Assembly: GCA_016794465.1 (NCBI GenBank)
Contig: JAEUKA010000096.1
Location: 48,089-112,088, forward strand
Direction of reading: 5' to 3'
DNA length: 64,000 nt
Source of the DNA: Myxococcales bacterium
Lineage (GTDB): Bacteria; Myxococcota_A; Polyangia; Palsa-1104; JAEUJZ01
Both the position numbers and the translations under genes were made by a program. Of this stretch, positions 31,039 through 40,507 are shown in pieces. The notes under the pieces were generated by a model. The model was not told the origin of the DNA. It ran no database searches and worked only from the letters and a program-made list of their open reading frames with translations. Within the stretch, counting starts at the first letter, position 1, and the number at the start of each line of letters is the position of its first letter.

Positions 31039-32691
31039 CTAGAAGCGATCTTTGCAGGGCTCGTACTTGGACACGGCCAGGGCGGGTGCAGCGCCGCGAC
31101 GGGCAGGCGGCTCATCAGCGATCAGAGTCTGGTTCACCTTGAGCTTGCCGTCGGCGTTGGCGGCGACGCAGGCGTGTCGCGCATATTCCGTCATCAAGCG
31201 CGCCCACTTGGTGCGACCGTACTCTGCGGCCAGCTCGTCTTTTTTCTTGTCGAAATCCACCAAGTCCGGCTCCTTGCGCTCTTTGAGCATGGCGACAAGA
31301 AACGCCCCACTGACATCGATCGGCCCCACCACTTCGCCGGGCTTGACCGCAAACGCTTTTTTCACCAGCTCCGCCGAAGAACCGATGCCCGGAATGGTGT
31401 CGCCTTTGCGCGCGAACATCCCGGTTTCCTCGACCTGAATCTTGCTGCCCTTGGCCTGCGCTTCCGCCGCGTCAGAGTCATCCTTCGGAAACAGCTCCGC
31501 GAGCTTACCGCCCGCCTTCAGCTTCGTCGCGGCATCCATCGCCCCAGCCTGCGCCAGCTCTTTGCCTTTGGCCGACCGATATAGCTCCTCGGCCAGCTCC
31601 GCCCGCGCTTTTTCGATCGGAATGTCACCTTCTCGGAAGCCTTCGACCTTGATGAGCTCAAGCCCGCGCTCGCTCCGCTCTGGACCGATCAGCTCGCCTT
31701 CTTTGGCGGCAAAGATCTTGGCTTCCAGCTCGGTCCCGAAGTCGGTGGTGCCTTTTTTCCGCCAGCCGACGCTGCCGCCGCGCCGCTTGGTCGCTTCGTC
31801 TTCCGACAGCACCATCGCCACTTCCGCGAACGACTTGCCGCCCTGCACGCTCGCCAGCGCCGCCGCGAGCTTGGCCTTGGCCTCAGTCACCTGCGCTTCG
31901 CTCGCGTCTTTCTTCACATCGAGGAGAATTCGCCGCAGCTTCGCGCTCTTGTCCTGCTTGACGTACAGCAGCTTGCGCTCCTCGTAGGTCTTTTTGACCT
32001 CCGCTTCGTGCGCCTTGGCCCACGCCTCGATATCATCGTCGCTGGCCACCACCTCTTGCTCATAGCGGAAGGGCGCGAAGCGAACGTACTCGAGGTTGGT
32101 CTGGCGATTCTTGTCCTCGAAATCGGTCCGCACTTCGTCGAGCGAGGCCCGCGTCCCCGTCCGCAACAGCTGCCGAAACTTGTCGGCGAGCAGCTCGCGG
32201 CGCTGGATTTCAACAAACTGCTTCATCGTCAGACGATACGAGTTCTGCACCACCATTCGCAGTCGCTCGTAGTCGAGGGAACCGCCGCGCATCGCGTACG
32301 GCTCGACTTTGCGTGCAATCCCGGCGACAAACATATTGCCGTCGACGAGCAGCTTGGCCGCTTCATCTTCCGAGACGAGCAGCCCCGACTCTTCGGCTTC
32401 GTGAGCGAGCAGCTCCCGCTCGATGAGGCGATCCATCACCACCTCTCGCAGACGCTGCGCTTGCGCTTCGCCCCGACTCGGCAGACCCAGCGCAATGAAC
32501 GAAAAGCTCAGCTCTTGCTCGCTGATCTCACTTCCGTGGACGCGTGCCGCGTAGCGACCGCCGAGCCCATCGAAGACCGAGTCACCCGTCGGTGAGCCAG
32601 GGCCGAAGCTGACGATAAAAGCGGCAATCAGGACGCCGAAGAGAATGTAGATGACTGCAGATCGAGAGTTCTGCCGCACCGAATCGAGCAT
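31039..32691 (-). CDS. ppiD: PpiD-like peptidyl-prolyl isomerase/foldase, inner-membrane anchored
   Basis: This 550-residue protein begins MLDSVRQNSRSAVIYILFGV, with one membrane helix (about residues 13-32) and the rest facing the periplasm. A SurA-N-like chaperone part (residues 45-200) precedes a parvulin-type domain (about 255-360) containing FAEVAMVLSEDEATKRRGG and GWRKKGTTDFG. A C-terminal helical region follows. It assists folding of outer-membrane proteins. It is convergent with the cytochrome gene. Confidence 0.88.
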   Translation of the reverse strand: MLDSVRQNSRSAVIYILFGVLIAAFIVSFGPGSPTGDSVFDGLGGRYAARVHGSEISEQELSFSFIALGLPSRGEAQAQRLREVVMDRLIERELLAHEAEESGLLVSEDEAAKLLVDGNMFVAGIARKVEPYAMRGGSLDYERLRMVVQNSYRLTMKQFVEIQRRELLADKFRQLLRTGTRASLDEVRTDFEDKNRQTNLEYVRFAPFRYEQEVVASDDDIEAWAKAHEAEVKKTYEERKLLYVKQDKSAKLRRILLDVKKDASEAQVTEAKAKLAAALASVQGGKSFAEVAMVLSEDEATKRRGGSVGWRKKGTTDFGTELEAKIFAAKEGELIGPERSERGLELIKVEGFREGDIPIEKARAELAEELYRSAKGKELAQAGAMDAATKLKAGGKLAELFPKDDSDAAEAQAKGSKIQVEETGMFARKGDTIPGIGSSAELVKKAFAVKPGEVVGPIDVSGAFLVAMLKERKEPDLVDFDKKKDELAAEYGRTKWARLMTEYARHACVAANADGKLKVNQTLIADEPPARRGAAPALAVSKYEPCKDRF

Positions 32692-32765
32692 GAAGCGCGT
32701 GCTCCTTTACTTGGGCCGATGAATCTACCCGAGGGATGTGCTGCCAGGCAACAAAACCACCCGAC

Positions 32766-33593
32766 TTAGCTGCACAAGCCGCCGGTACGACAGGTCTTGA
32801 CGCCACCGCCGCAGTCCACGCAGCTGAGTCCGGAGGCGCAGTCTCCGTCGGTGTTTGCGGTGGTGCAGACGGTTCCGGTGGTGCCAAGCTTGCAGGTGCC
32901 GCTAAAGCTGTTGCACTGGTTTTGACACTCGGTGTTGCGAAGGCACGGCTGGCCGTCGGCGAGCTTGTTGCCGCAGGTCCCAGCGACGGTATTGCAGATG
33001 AGTCCGGCCTTGCAGTTGCGATCGATCGAGCACGGCTGGCCACTGTCTCCCGTCGAGCAGCGGCCCAGGCTGCAGATGCCGCTCAAGCAGTCGAGGTTGA
33101 AGTCACAAAACGAGGCGATCGGCAGCGGTCCACACCAGTTCTTGCTCGGCAGGCAGGTCATGCTGCCGGTGGCGTCGCTGCCACAGTCGCTGTCACGGAC
33201 GCAGAACTCGCCCCGCTTGCGCAAGGCCTGACACGTCCGGCCGTTGCACTTGAGTCCGGTTGCACAGTCGCCATCGACGGTGCAGGCGCAGCCGGACGGG
33301 CGAGCCATGAGGCTCAAGCAGTCACTGCACTTGCCGACGCTGCCGCCGCTCGGGACATCGCAGAGCAGCAGCCTCGTTTCGTCGTCGAAGCCGGTGCACT
33401 GGTTGTTGAGCGTGCAGCCGCAGCCAAAGTCGCCGCCCTTGTCGCCAGGGACGCAAACTGCCGCAGTCAAGGTAGCGACATCGCCGTCGCTCACGCCGGC
33501 CCCGCAAGCGCCCAAGCTGGTCATCGCCAGCGCGGCCCAAAAGACTGCCCAGGAACGAAGCCTGGCACCGGCACCCACTCGCTGCTTGTTCAT
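32766..33593 (-). CDS. Cys-rich lipoprotein with repeats
   Basis: This 275-residue secreted protein has a lipobox (MTSLGACGAG) and at least six Cys-rich units of about 25-35 residues, for example CTVDGDCATGLKCNGRTC and CSIDRNCKAGLICN. They match the Cys-rich repeat type seen in Myxococcota lipoproteins. The start MNKQRVG (33593) was chosen because GAGGAG lies 6 bases upstream; a longer frame from GTG 33611 exists. It is divergent from the beta-helix gene. No enzymatic motif is visible. Confidence 0.75.
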   Translation of the reverse strand: MNKQRVGAGARLRSWAVFWAALAMTSLGACGAGVSDGDVATLTAAVCVPGDKGGDFGCGCTLNNQCTGFDDETRLLLCDVPSGGSVGKCSDCLSLMARPSGCACTVDGDCATGLKCNGRTCQALRKRGEFCVRDSDCGSDATGSMTCLPSKNWCGPLPIASFCDFNLDCLSGICSLGRCSTGDSGQPCSIDRNCKAGLICNTVAGTCGNKLADGQPCLRNTECQNQCNSFSGTCKLGTTGTVCTTANTDGDCASGLSCVDCGGGVKTCRTGGLCS

Positions 33594-33756
33594 GACCATC
33601 TCCTCACTCACTTCTGTTTTGACATTGAGAAGCTTAGCGCGCCTTCGCGCTGGGTGAAGCTCCCAAAAAATGCTAATAACAACCGTAGGTTACAAGGTCT
33701 GGCCAGCACGGCGGGGTTCCGCTTGTGCACGCCGACCGGCATCGAGGAGATCGCCC

Positions 33757-34995
33757 ATGCAGAAGTCGCTCCCCGCTCTGGCTTGTTCGCTGCTTTCGCT
33801 GTCGATGGTTCCCCAGGTCGCGGAAGCCGCTGTATGTAAGGTGCCTGGGACCGTTGCGACCATTCAGAAGGCGGTCAACGACGCCACCTGCACCGACATC
33901 CAGCTCGAGGCGCAGGTCTACACCGAGCAAGTCTCGATCGGCCGCGCCGGCATCACCATCACTGGCAAAGGCGCTGGCCGCACGATCATTCGCAGCCCAG
34001 CGACGAGAACCAAGTCAACGGTCACCTCCACCTACCTGCCTCGCTACACCTACGTCGTCGAGATCAAGCCGGGCGCTCTTGCGACGCTCCGCGACCTGAC
34101 CATCGATGGACGCAGCAACGCCACCTGCACCGAGCGCTACTTCGGCGTCCGCTACCACAACTCGACCGGCAACCTCGAGCGCGTCGTCGTCGAGAACGTG
34201 CGCGGCCAGGGCGCTAGCTTCGCCGCCTCTTGCACCAACATCATCTCGGTCGGCGTCACCAGCGACGGCACGGGCGGCGGCTCGGTCCAGGTCACGCAGT
34301 CGACGGTGCGCAACTTCCAAGCGCTCGCCATCCTCGCCAGTGGAGCCAATGCCGGCGTCGTCGTCCAAAACTCGATGATCCGAGGCGCCGGCCCACAGAG
34401 CAGCCTGCCGCAGACCGGCATCCGCTTCGCAAGTGGCGCCGCCGGAGCCTCCGACCGCAACAACCTGTTTGACCTGCGCTACACCGGCGACCCGTGTCGA
34501 GGTATCAGCACCGGACTCGACTTTTACCGCGCCGGACAGGCCTTCATCACCGCCAACGTCGTCGTCGATGCCGATCGCGGCTTGTGGCTGCGCGAAAATG
34601 ACAGTCCCCAGGTCGCCTACGACAATCGCTTCATCCGCACCTACCTCGGGATTCAGAGCGGACTCAACGGCGACGGCAAGGTTCGCATCAGCAAGAACGC
34701 CTTTTCCGAGCTGAAGCGCAGCACCGCTACCACCGTTGAAAGCTGCTTCCCCGAGAGCGGCGATGGCATCTTCGTCGACGATGAGCTAGACACGGTCGTC
34801 ATCCAGAACACCATCGCCGACAGCCCGCGCAACGCCATCGCACTTGGCATCGGCACCGAAAACCTCGATGTCCAGCAGAACCAGAGCATCCGCTCGGGCA
34901 AGAGCGACATCGAGGATCAGGGCACCGCCAATCGAGTCGGCCTCAACCGCTGCCAAAAGAGCGCTCCGACCGGCCTCTGCGCCGACCTACCGTAA
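33757..34995 (+). CDS. Secreted right-handed beta-helix protein
   Basis: This 412-residue protein has a signal peptide ending VAEAA. It then shows repeating segments of about 22-25 residues with Asn/Ser turns typical of parallel beta-helix (NosD/pectin-lyase) folds, such as NNLFDLRYTGDPCRG, ITANVVVDADRGLWLREN and VAYDNRFIRTYLGI. The start ATG 33757 has a good GAGGAGA upstream. No catalytic residue set can be named, so the role may be structural or polysaccharide-binding. Confidence 0.7.
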   Translation: MQKSLPALACSLLSLSMVPQVAEAAVCKVPGTVATIQKAVNDATCTDIQLEAQVYTEQVSIGRAGITITGKGAGRTIIRSPATRTKSTVTSTYLPRYTYVVEIKPGALATLRDLTIDGRSNATCTERYFGVRYHNSTGNLERVVVENVRGQGASFAASCTNIISVGVTSDGTGGGSVQVTQSTVRNFQALAILASGANAGVVVQNSMIRGAGPQSSLPQTGIRFASGAAGASDRNNLFDLRYTGDPCRGISTGLDFYRAGQAFITANVVVDADRGLWLRENDSPQVAYDNRFIRTYLGIQSGLNGDGKVRISKNAFSELKRSTATTVESCFPESGDGIFVDDELDTVVIQNTIADSPRNAIALGIGTENLDVQQNQSIRSGKSDIEDQGTANRVGLNRCQKSAPTGLCADLP

Positions 34996-35009
34996 GCCGG
35001 CTCGTCCGC

Positions 35010-36677
35010 TCAGGGCTGGAGGCGCTGCGGCTTCGACTCGCGGCACAGCGCTGGCGTGTTGGCGTCGGCACAAGCCTCGGCACAGGCGCGGAAGGTGCTG
35101 CTCGACAGCCCGGCCTGACTCACACACTCCTGCCAGGTCGACTCGCACTGCGTCCGTGCCTCCCGAGGCTGACTCGCCGTACGAGCCGCCGTCACGCAGG
35201 AACGGAACGCGGTCAGACATGTCATGACCTGCAGGTTTCTTCCACACTGATACTCACAGTCAACCAGCCGTGCTTTTTGCGCCTCACGGCTGCAGTTGGC
35301 CTCGTCTTCGCGACCCTCCCGAGGCGCAGTGAGCAGCAGCCCCGGCGTCAGTCCCGGATCATCGGGCAGCGACGGCTTCGGACTTGGCACAGGCTGCTCC
35401 TGCGGCTGCTCACTCGCCAGAGGCGCCACCACCACCGGCACGACCGCCTTCGGCTTGGGCTTCACCAGCGTCGCGGACTCGCCACTACAGGCCCGCTCGA
35501 TCGAGCGCAGCGTCTCGGACGACAGGTTGTGCAGCACCGGCTTCGCAGGCACGGGCGGCTTATATCCAGCAACGAGCGGCTCAAGCAAGAGTCCCTCGGG
35601 CGGCAGCACCAGCGAAAACACCGGACGAACCGCCTGGCCCAGCAGATCGGGCGACACCAGCGGTGTGTAGTCCTCTTGAAACGCCGGATAGGCCACGTCG
35701 GGGACCACCTTCACCGTCAGCACCCCACAGCTCGGTAGTGCCTGCCGAATCGAGCGAAGGTCGACCATCTGCGGCCCCGGCCCCACCAGCTGCACACGCA
35801 CCTTGAGCGGCCGCTCCTCGCTGCCCGGTCCGCTGGCAATGTTTTCGACGACGATGTTGAGCATCGCGCTGCGGGCAATCAGCGACGCGGGCGCATTGCA
35901 GGCCTGCTCGGGCTGCTGGTCGTCCCACATCACCGTGCTGCTGCTCGTCTCGGTGCGGACGCGATCTTCGTTGCCCTGCCACGAGTTGCCGATGATGCCG
36001 GTAAGTATCGACACGCCAATCAAGCCACCGCCGGCCATGGTGATGGTTTGGAACGTTGGCAGATCGATCAGCGATGAGCTTGGCGTCGCCGTGGTGCCGG
36101 TCGTTCCGCCGATTGGAGTTGTCGTGGTCGAAGAAGAGCCGGGCAGAGTCGATAGCGCTCCACCGGCCAGCAGCGACGCGCCAAAGCCGGTCAAGATTCC
36201 GCAGAAAGCGTAGCGAGCCTTGCTGCCGTGGGAAATCGACGCCAGACAGCTCGCCAAGCCACCGGCGGCGATCGCGCCACCCGCCGCGTAGGTAATCGGC
36301 GGTCCATATTTGGTGTCGAGCAGCGAGATCCAGCCGCCCAGGCCGACGCCAAGTCCCGCGCCCCCGGCGATGCCGGTCAGGACCGCCGCGCCCTTCCACC
36401 AGTTGCCGCCGAGTCGCTCAAACGTTCCGGTGTCGGTGCGACTGGTCTTGCCATACAGCGCGTGCCGACAGCGCGGCATCGTCGAGCCTTTGAGCTGCAA
36501 CACATAGCCGCCGCCGGGCTGGGAAAGCTCCCACGTCTCGACGGTGCGGACGGTCATTAGGCGCGTCGTGGCCGAGATCGGTACTTCCGTCCCCCGTCTC
36601 CACTCGCCCTGATAGCAACCCGAAAAGAAGACTCCGCACAGGCCAGCGACCAGCGCGGACGACCCCCTCGCCGGCAT
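35010..36677 (-). CDS. Lipoprotein of the tra-like operon, unknown function
   Basis: This 555-residue protein begins with a signal and lipobox (GVFFSGCYQG). A Gly/Ala-rich hydrophobic region holding two or three membrane-like segments runs from about residue 95 to 225. A middle domain follows (LNIVVENIASGPG), then a Pro-rich stretch (about 400-445) and a Cys-rich C-terminal part (CSREAQKARLVDCEYQC, CVTAARTASQPRE). Its ATG abuts the traB stop codon, so the three genes form one operon. I do not recognise a family. Confidence 0.6.
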   Translation of the reverse strand: MPARGSSALVAGLCGVFFSGCYQGEWRRGTEVPISATTRLMTVRTVETWELSQPGGGYVLQLKGSTMPRCRHALYGKTSRTDTGTFERLGGNWWKGAAVLTGIAGGAGLGVGLGGWISLLDTKYGPPITYAAGGAIAAGGLASCLASISHGSKARYAFCGILTGFGASLLAGGALSTLPGSSSTTTTPIGGTTGTTATPSSSLIDLPTFQTITMAGGGLIGVSILTGIIGNSWQGNEDRVRTETSSSTVMWDDQQPEQACNAPASLIARSAMLNIVVENIASGPGSEERPLKVRVQLVGPGPQMVDLRSIRQALPSCGVLTVKVVPDVAYPAFQEDYTPLVSPDLLGQAVRPVFSLVLPPEGLLLEPLVAGYKPPVPAKPVLHNLSSETLRSIERACSGESATLVKPKPKAVVPVVVAPLASEQPQEQPVPSPKPSLPDDPGLTPGLLLTAPREGREDEANCSREAQKARLVDCEYQCGRNLQVMTCLTAFRSCVTAARTASQPREARTQCESTWQECVSQAGLSSSTFRACAEACADANTPALCRESKPQRLQP

Positions 36678-38237
36678 CTAGTTCTGACTCCGAATCACCG
36701 GCTCGACCTTCAGCTGTTCCGGTCCTTCGATCGACGGCAGCTGATGGCCCGGCGCGACCTTGAGAATCGTGAACTCGACGCGACGGTTGAGCGCCATGCC
36801 CTCTTCGGTGTTGTTGTCGGCGATTGGCCGGCTCTTGCCGAAGCCTTGGGCTCGGAGCCGCGACGGCTCGACCCCACGCAAAAGCAGGAACTTGAGCACC
36901 GCGCTGGCTCGTCGCTGCGACAGGTTCAAGTTGTAGGCATCGTCGGCGCGGAAGTCGGCGTGACCTTCGATCAAGATCTCCAGCCACTCGGGATGCGCCT
37001 TGATGTAGTCGGCGATCTCCTCGAGCACCGAAAACGACTCGGGCAAGATCACGTCCTGGTCGGTCGCAAAGTGAATCCGCTCGAGGACCTTGATCTTGTT
37101 CTTGTCGGCATAGACGCGCGGGCAGCCATGCAGTGCCTTGCGACCCGGCAGCGTCGGGCAGTCATCGATTCGGTCGACGAGTCCATCGCGGTCGGTGTCA
37201 ATCTCGGGACAGCCGTTGTTTTCCGCCGGGCCCTTCACATCGGGACAGTGATCGATCGGCGCGATCAGTCCGTCACCGTCGGGATCGTCGGGAGGCTTCT
37301 TGAAGCCTTCGATCGCCTCGTACTCGCGGGTCTTGCCGGGCACCCAGACCGCCGACAGGAAGTAGCGGAACGTCGGGATGCTGAAGCCGCAGTCAGCGCC
37401 GAAGTTGAAGCCGGTCGTAAAAGTCACTCCAAACGAAGCGTACCAGCGGATGCCGAGCATTGCCTCGGCCGGGACCTGGCGAATCGACTCGGGCAGCACC
37501 GTCAGCGGCACATTGAAGTAGACCCCACCAAGCGTCGTCAGGCCCCACTTGCGCACCACCGGCATCTCCACGCCCGCAGCGCCCACGAACGCGGGACCGA
37601 GCTTCACGTCCATGAACTCAATCGCCGGTCGGATGTGAACCCCGGCTTGCAAGGCAATGAGCGCGCCCATCCCAAACCGGTAGTCGGCCACAAAGCTGGG
37701 CGTAAAGGTGACTCGTCCGTCGCTGGCAAACGCACTCTGATCGCCGGTGGGAAAGTTCACTCGCCCTTGCAGTGCCACGCCGAAGCCGCTCGCGTACGAC
37801 AGCCGCCGCACAAAGGGCACTTTGAACATCGCCGCCAAGTCACCGACGGCATTGCTCTTGATCTGCCCTTCTTCGCCGATCGCCTCGAGGTTGCTCGACT
37901 GCTGAAACAGCACCACCGGAAACACAAAGCCCAGCTCGAGCCAGTTGGACAGGCCGATCGCTCCCATCAAGTCGAGCTCAAGGCGATTTTTCACCACATC
38001 GGCGGCGCGCTGCCCCTCGCTGTTGAGCAGCACCAGCGGATCGAGCGAGAAGCTGAAATAAGCGCCCACCGCCCCAGAGAGATGCGACAGCGGCTGCGAC
38101 TGCGGAACAATGATCAGATCGCGCGGCCCCGGCGTCGGTCGGAAGTTCTGGACATCGAAGCGTACGTTCTGAGCGGCCGCCTCACGCAGCGACCAAATCA
38201 GACACAGTCCAACGATGACCAGCCGCACGGCGCGCAT
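36678..38237 (-). CDS. traB: TraB-like OmpA-domain outer-membrane protein
   Basis: This 519-residue protein has a signal peptide (MRAVRLVIVGLCLIWSLREAAAQ) and an N-terminal beta-barrel-like domain (about 40-310). Two calcium-binding thrombospondin-type-3 repeats follow (DPDGDGLIAPIDHCPD and DTDRDGLVDRIDDCPT), then a C-terminal OmpA domain that binds peptidoglycan (IHFATDQDVILPES, NLSQRRASAVLKFLLLRG). In Myxococcus xanthus, TraB is the OmpA-domain partner of TraA. It starts 2 bases after the traA stop and directly precedes a lipoprotein gene. The TraB role is inferred from this pairing. Confidence 0.72.
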   Translation of the reverse strand: MRAVRLVIVGLCLIWSLREAAAQNVRFDVQNFRPTPGPRDLIIVPQSQPLSHLSGAVGAYFSFSLDPLVLLNSEGQRAADVVKNRLELDLMGAIGLSNWLELGFVFPVVLFQQSSNLEAIGEEGQIKSNAVGDLAAMFKVPFVRRLSYASGFGVALQGRVNFPTGDQSAFASDGRVTFTPSFVADYRFGMGALIALQAGVHIRPAIEFMDVKLGPAFVGAAGVEMPVVRKWGLTTLGGVYFNVPLTVLPESIRQVPAEAMLGIRWYASFGVTFTTGFNFGADCGFSIPTFRYFLSAVWVPGKTREYEAIEGFKKPPDDPDGDGLIAPIDHCPDVKGPAENNGCPEIDTDRDGLVDRIDDCPTLPGRKALHGCPRVYADKNKIKVLERIHFATDQDVILPESFSVLEEIADYIKAHPEWLEILIEGHADFRADDAYNLNLSQRRASAVLKFLLLRGVEPSRLRAQGFGKSRPIADNNTEEGMALNRRVEFTILKVAPGHQLPSIEGPEQLKVEPVIRSQN

Positions 38238-38239
38238 GG

Positions 38240-40378
38240 TTAGCTCCGCACCCTCCGCATCAGCAGCAGTCCCAGCAGGCCGAGCGACAGCAGCGAAGCC
38301 ACCCACAGGCCGCGATTCGGTCCCGGGGCGATCGGATCTTCGGTGGCGCCGATCTGGGCACCGCTACAGCACAGCGCTCCGCCGTGCGCCGTCAGTCCCG
38401 GCTTGCAGCGCCCGGCAACGCAGGTCTTGCTGTCCTTCGAGCAGCACTGCGTCCCGAGGCAGTCCGAGCTGGTTTCGCAGCTGGGTGTGCACGCGCCGTC
38501 GACGCAGATTCCACACGGGCACTGCGCCGAGGTAAAGCACTGCACACACTTTTGACCGTCGCAGACCTGATTGGCGGCGCAGGGTGTGAGGCAGGTGGTG
38601 TTGCACTGCTTGGTCGTTGGGTCGCAAGTTCCGCCTTCGCCGCAGTCCTTATCTGAAAGGCAGCGTACACATTTGGCGGATTCGGTACGATTGTCTGGCG
38701 AGTAGCAGAACGGCTTGTCCGTCGGTGGCTTGTTCGAGATGCTGCCGTCGGGCTCGATCACGTAGTCGACGCCGCAGGTCTTGCAGTTGGGCCCACAGTG
38801 CCGGTCGTCGGTGCAAGGCACACAGTCACCGCTGCGACAGAACGTGCCGACCTTGCAGTCCGCGTCGTAGCGACACTGGACGCAGACCTCGCCATTTAAA
38901 CAGTAAGGACGCTTGCCTTGTGGATCGTCCTTGGTGCTATCGGGACAGCTGACGCAGTTCTTGCCGCAGCGCTCGTCCGCGTTGCAGTCAGGGAGCTTGT
39001 CGACGCAGCGGCCGTTGAGGAGATCGCACTTGCCGCTACCACAGTCACCGTCGGTGCGACACTGCGAGCAGTTGCGGGCCTCGGGCTTGGTGGGGTCGGT
39101 CGGTACGCAGAACTGGCCGGGGCAGCAGTTGCACGGATTGACGCACTTGCCCTGAACACACTTGCGACCGGCGGTGCAGTGGCTGTCGTCGACACACTCG
39201 GCGCAAAGATAGTCGCCGTTGGGATCGCGCGGATCGCGGATGCAGTACGGCTCGGGAGCCAGGCACTCGCGACACGACTTGCCGCAGAACTGATCGCCGA
39301 TGCAGGGGGCGCAGACGGCCGCTTCGTTGCAGAACATTCCGGCGTCGCAGGTGCCAGCGGGCTGGTTTGGCACATTCGCCACGCTGCGCGGACACTGTCG
39401 ACACCTCGTCGGCGAGCCGTCATAAGGCAGCACCCCCGATGCAGTCTGAAAAAACTGCGTCGGCTGGGTGTAGTCAAGGGTAAAGCGATTGGTCCCAAGC
39501 GGCGTACCAACCGAGGCATCCTGATCGATATCAACAAAGCTCGGATCGAACAGGACCACCATCTCCAGCGCTGCTGCCGCTCCGTACTGGGCGTACGTGA
39601 CCTCGATGGGATAGAGGCCAGCCTTGGTGAAGCGAACGGTGTTGGTCACTCGGTAACGAGATGTGCCGATCACTGCGCCGCGACTGATCACCAGCTTGGC
39701 CTCTGGGCCGATGGGTGGCTTGGCCTTGGTGTAGATGTACATCGCCACAGCGTCGTCGGTGATAAAGCCAAAGTGGATGTTCTGATTGACCCACTCCGGC
39801 AAGACGTTGAGGAAGCCTCGGAAGCGGCTGCCGAACGGACTCTGCAGCACCAGCGGGTCGTGGGGAGCCGCCGGGAACCAGCAGCCGTCATCTTTGCCCA
39901 TGTACGGCGGACAGTTGCGGGTGCTGATGAAGTCACCTCGGCTGTCGACCCCGAGCGTCACCGAAAAGTTGGTCAGGTCGAACGGCGACTGCATCGTCTC
40001 GTCGATGCGCATGCCGCTCATCGGTCCGCCGGTCATGCCGTCCATAAACGCGTTGATCGAGTCGGGAAACTCTGTCGCGCCAGTGCTGGGAAAGCCGGGG
40101 CTGCGCGGCTTGAAGATCATCGTCGGGTCGACGCCTGAGCCGAGCAGTCGATACGCCGCACACAGCCCCGTGCCCGGCGAAATCGTGCCCGCCTCAGTGC
40201 GAGGATTGGGCGCCACCGGGTCACCTGCGATCGTCAGTGCGGGCAGCTGCTGCGTCCGCTGCGCGCGAACCGGACCACTCAGCAGGAGTCCGACAGCAAC
40301 CAGCAAGCATAGCCAGGATGACCCGAGCGTGGTGCTGCGGTGGAGACGCGCCAGCTGTAAAAAAGTGTAGGCCCGCAT
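38240..40378 (-). CDS. traA: TraA-like outer-membrane-exchange receptor (PA14-like and Cys-rich)
   Basis: This 712-residue protein has a signal peptide (ending GPVRAQ). A PA14-like domain follows in about residues 90-330, with IHFGFITDDAVAMYIYT and LYPIEVTYAQYGAAAALEMV. After that come about ten Cys-rich EGF-like units (for example CNADERCGKNCVSC and CVQCRYDADCKVGTFC), then a C-terminal hydrophobic helix and Arg tail (LLGLLLMRRVRS). This is the architecture of TraA, the receptor that lets myxobacteria recognise kin and exchange outer-membrane material. The start ATG 40378 has GGAAG upstream. Homology was judged by eye only. Confidence 0.7.
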   Translation of the reverse strand: MRAYTFLQLARLHRSTTLGSSWLCLLVAVGLLLSGPVRAQRTQQLPALTIAGDPVAPNPRTEAGTISPGTGLCAAYRLLGSGVDPTMIFKPRSPGFPSTGATEFPDSINAFMDGMTGGPMSGMRIDETMQSPFDLTNFSVTLGVDSRGDFISTRNCPPYMGKDDGCWFPAAPHDPLVLQSPFGSRFRGFLNVLPEWVNQNIHFGFITDDAVAMYIYTKAKPPIGPEAKLVISRGAVIGTSRYRVTNTVRFTKAGLYPIEVTYAQYGAAAALEMVVLFDPSFVDIDQDASVGTPLGTNRFTLDYTQPTQFFQTASGVLPYDGSPTRCRQCPRSVANVPNQPAGTCDAGMFCNEAAVCAPCIGDQFCGKSCRECLAPEPYCIRDPRDPNGDYLCAECVDDSHCTAGRKCVQGKCVNPCNCCPGQFCVPTDPTKPEARNCSQCRTDGDCGSGKCDLLNGRCVDKLPDCNADERCGKNCVSCPDSTKDDPQGKRPYCLNGEVCVQCRYDADCKVGTFCRSGDCVPCTDDRHCGPNCKTCGVDYVIEPDGSISNKPPTDKPFCYSPDNRTESAKCVRCLSDKDCGEGGTCDPTTKQCNTTCLTPCAANQVCDGQKCVQCFTSAQCPCGICVDGACTPSCETSSDCLGTQCCSKDSKTCVAGRCKPGLTAHGGALCCSGAQIGATEDPIAPGPNRGLWVASLLSLGLLGLLLMRRVRS

Positions 40379-40507
40379 GATGAAAGCTTCCAAAAGCTCT
40401 AAAAACGATAACAGTCGCAGACGACGCCGGTCAATCAACTGCCATGCGATTTCCGAGGAAGAGATGGTCGTGAGAGCCTGCGCGACCGGCACTGCCCAGG
40501 CTGCACC

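Noticed and set aside
36744..38243. Long open frame on the plus strand opposite the TraB-like gene
   Set aside because: The translation is Arg/His-rich shadow sequence; the minus-strand product has signal peptide, TSP3 repeats and an OmpA domain.
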